Source: Thauera sp.
GTDB taxonomy: Bacteria; Pseudomonadota; Gammaproteobacteria; Burkholderiales; Rhodocyclaceae
Length of the DNA: 6,589 nt
Direction: 5' to 3'
NCBI GenBank assembly: GCA_023150215.1
Contig: JAKLLJ010000191.1
Coordinates: 1 to 6,589 of the forward strand
Numbering within the stretch: position 1 is the first letter of the stretch; each line of letters opens with the position of its first letter. The translations under genes were made by a program, and so were the position numbers. Positions 5,919 to 6,589 of this stretch are shown piece by piece. Under the pieces are notes generated by a model. It searched no databases. It saw nothing but the letters and a program-made list of their open reading frames with translations, and was not told where the DNA came from.

Positions 5919-6589
5919 GCCGCCGCCTGAAGATCTCGATCTTCCGCCACAACCCGCGTGACCCGCAGAGCGTGCCGCGCACGGTCGACTACGAACTCGA
6001 CGAGCAGCCGGGGATGACGCTCTTCATCGCGCTCAACGCGATTCGTGACCGCCAGGCGCCCGACCTCAACTTCGACTTTGTGTGCCGTGCAGGGGTGTGC
6101 GGTGCGTGCGCGATGGTGATCGACGGCCGTCCGGGGCTGGCCTGCCGCACGCTGACGAGCACGCTGCCGGCGGCGTTCAGCCTGTACCCACTGCCGGTTT
6201 TCCGTCTTGTGGCCGACCTGTCGGTGGATGTCGGGAGCTGGATGCGCGAGCTCGCCGAGCGCCTGCAGACCTGGGTGCATCTGGATGGCGAACCCGACGT
6301 CGATCGCCTGGAAGCGCGCATGGAACCGGCACTCGCCGAGGAGATCTACGAGCTCGACCGCTGCATCGAGTGCGGTTGCTGCATTGCCGCCTGCGCCACG
6401 GCGCAGATGCGCGAAGGCTTCGTCGGTGCGGTCGGGCTCAACAAGATCGCGCGCTTCCGCCTCGATCCGGCGGATACGCGCGACGATGCGGATTTCTACG
6501 AGCTGATCGGCAACGACGAGGGGATTTTCGGCTGCATGAGCCTGCTCGCCTGTGACGACCCGTGCCCGAAGGAACTGCCGCTGCAGACC
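5915..6589 (+). CDS. frdB: Fumarate reductase iron-sulfur subunit (3' end outside window)
   Basis: This subunit carries electrons from the cytochrome b haems to the flavin through three iron-sulfur clusters. The visible 225 residues stay open to the window end. Wolinella FrdB has 239 residues, so about 14 are probably missing. The N-terminal ferredoxin domain holds C57, C62, C65 and C77 for the [2Fe-2S] cluster, in FDFVCRAGVCGACAM and LACRTL. The C-terminal domain holds C150, C153, C156 and C217 for [4Fe-4S], in DRCIECGCCIAAC and DDPCPKELP. C160, C207 and C213 serve [3Fe-4S]. The full ligand set means a working electron wire is expected. The start is fixed by a strong GAAGGAG site and by the ATGA overlap with frdA. 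The conserved DLNFDFVCRAG and FELIG-like FYELIGNDEG blocks again match the Wolinella branch. No further subunit can be seen after it in this window. Confidence 0.95.
   Translation, partial: MSRRLKISIFRHNPRDPQSVPRTVDYELDEQPGMTLFIALNAIRDRQAPDLNFDFVCRAGVCGACAMVIDGRPGLACRTLTSTLPAAFSLYPLPVFRLVADLSVDVGSWMRELAERLQTWVHLDGEPDVDRLEARMEPALAEEIYELDRCIECGCCIAACATAQMREGFVGAVGLNKIARFRLDPADTRDDADFYELIGNDEGIFGCMSLLACDDPCPKELPLQT

Overview
The window is GC-rich, gene-dense bacterial DNA. It holds two glycolytic genes on the minus strand, a divergent gap of about 490 bp, and a three-gene fumarate reductase operon on the plus strand that runs off the right edge. The base composition, the Calvin-type class II aldolase and the PykA-like pyruvate kinase placed just upstream of it all suggest a betaproteobacterium. 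A member of the Rhodocyclales/Zoogloeaceae (Thauera, Azoarcus or Zoogloea-like) is my best guess. This is inferred from recalled family features, not from a database search.

Left part (37-2656, minus strand): pyk is followed 100 bp later by fba. Both genes have a GGAG ribosome binding site 7 nt before the chosen ATG. The gap between them holds a -10-like TAAAAT and a perfect 8-bp GC-rich hairpin followed by TTTT on the coding strand. The hairpin lies in what would be the fba leader.

Middle (2657-3144): this is the divergent upstream region of pyk and the frd operon. It has no intact gene. It contains a short reading frame with a VPEP motif followed by a hydrophobic helix, which looks like the 3' end of a decayed PEP-CTERM exosortase-substrate gene. 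It also contains a perfect 7-bp inverted repeat and a TATA-like element just before frdC.

Right part (3145-6589, plus strand): frdC-frdA-frdB are each joined by an ATGA start/stop overlap. They encode a quinol:fumarate reductase of the Wolinella succinogenes type: a five-helix dihaem cytochrome b, a covalently flavinylated catalytic subunit and a three-cluster iron-sulfur subunit. By eye, every haem, flavin, active-site and cluster ligand is present. The two FrdC glutamates known from Wolinella (quinol oxidation and the E-pathway) are present too. frdB is cut by the window end about 14 residues short of the usual length.

Taken together, the window carries lower glycolysis (aldolase, then pyruvate formation) beside an anaerobic electron sink that reduces fumarate to succinate with electrons from membrane quinol. 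I see no wholly novel system. The points most worth a second look are the Wolinella-type complex in what appears to be a betaproteobacterium, the question of which quinone it uses, and the PEP-CTERM remnant.
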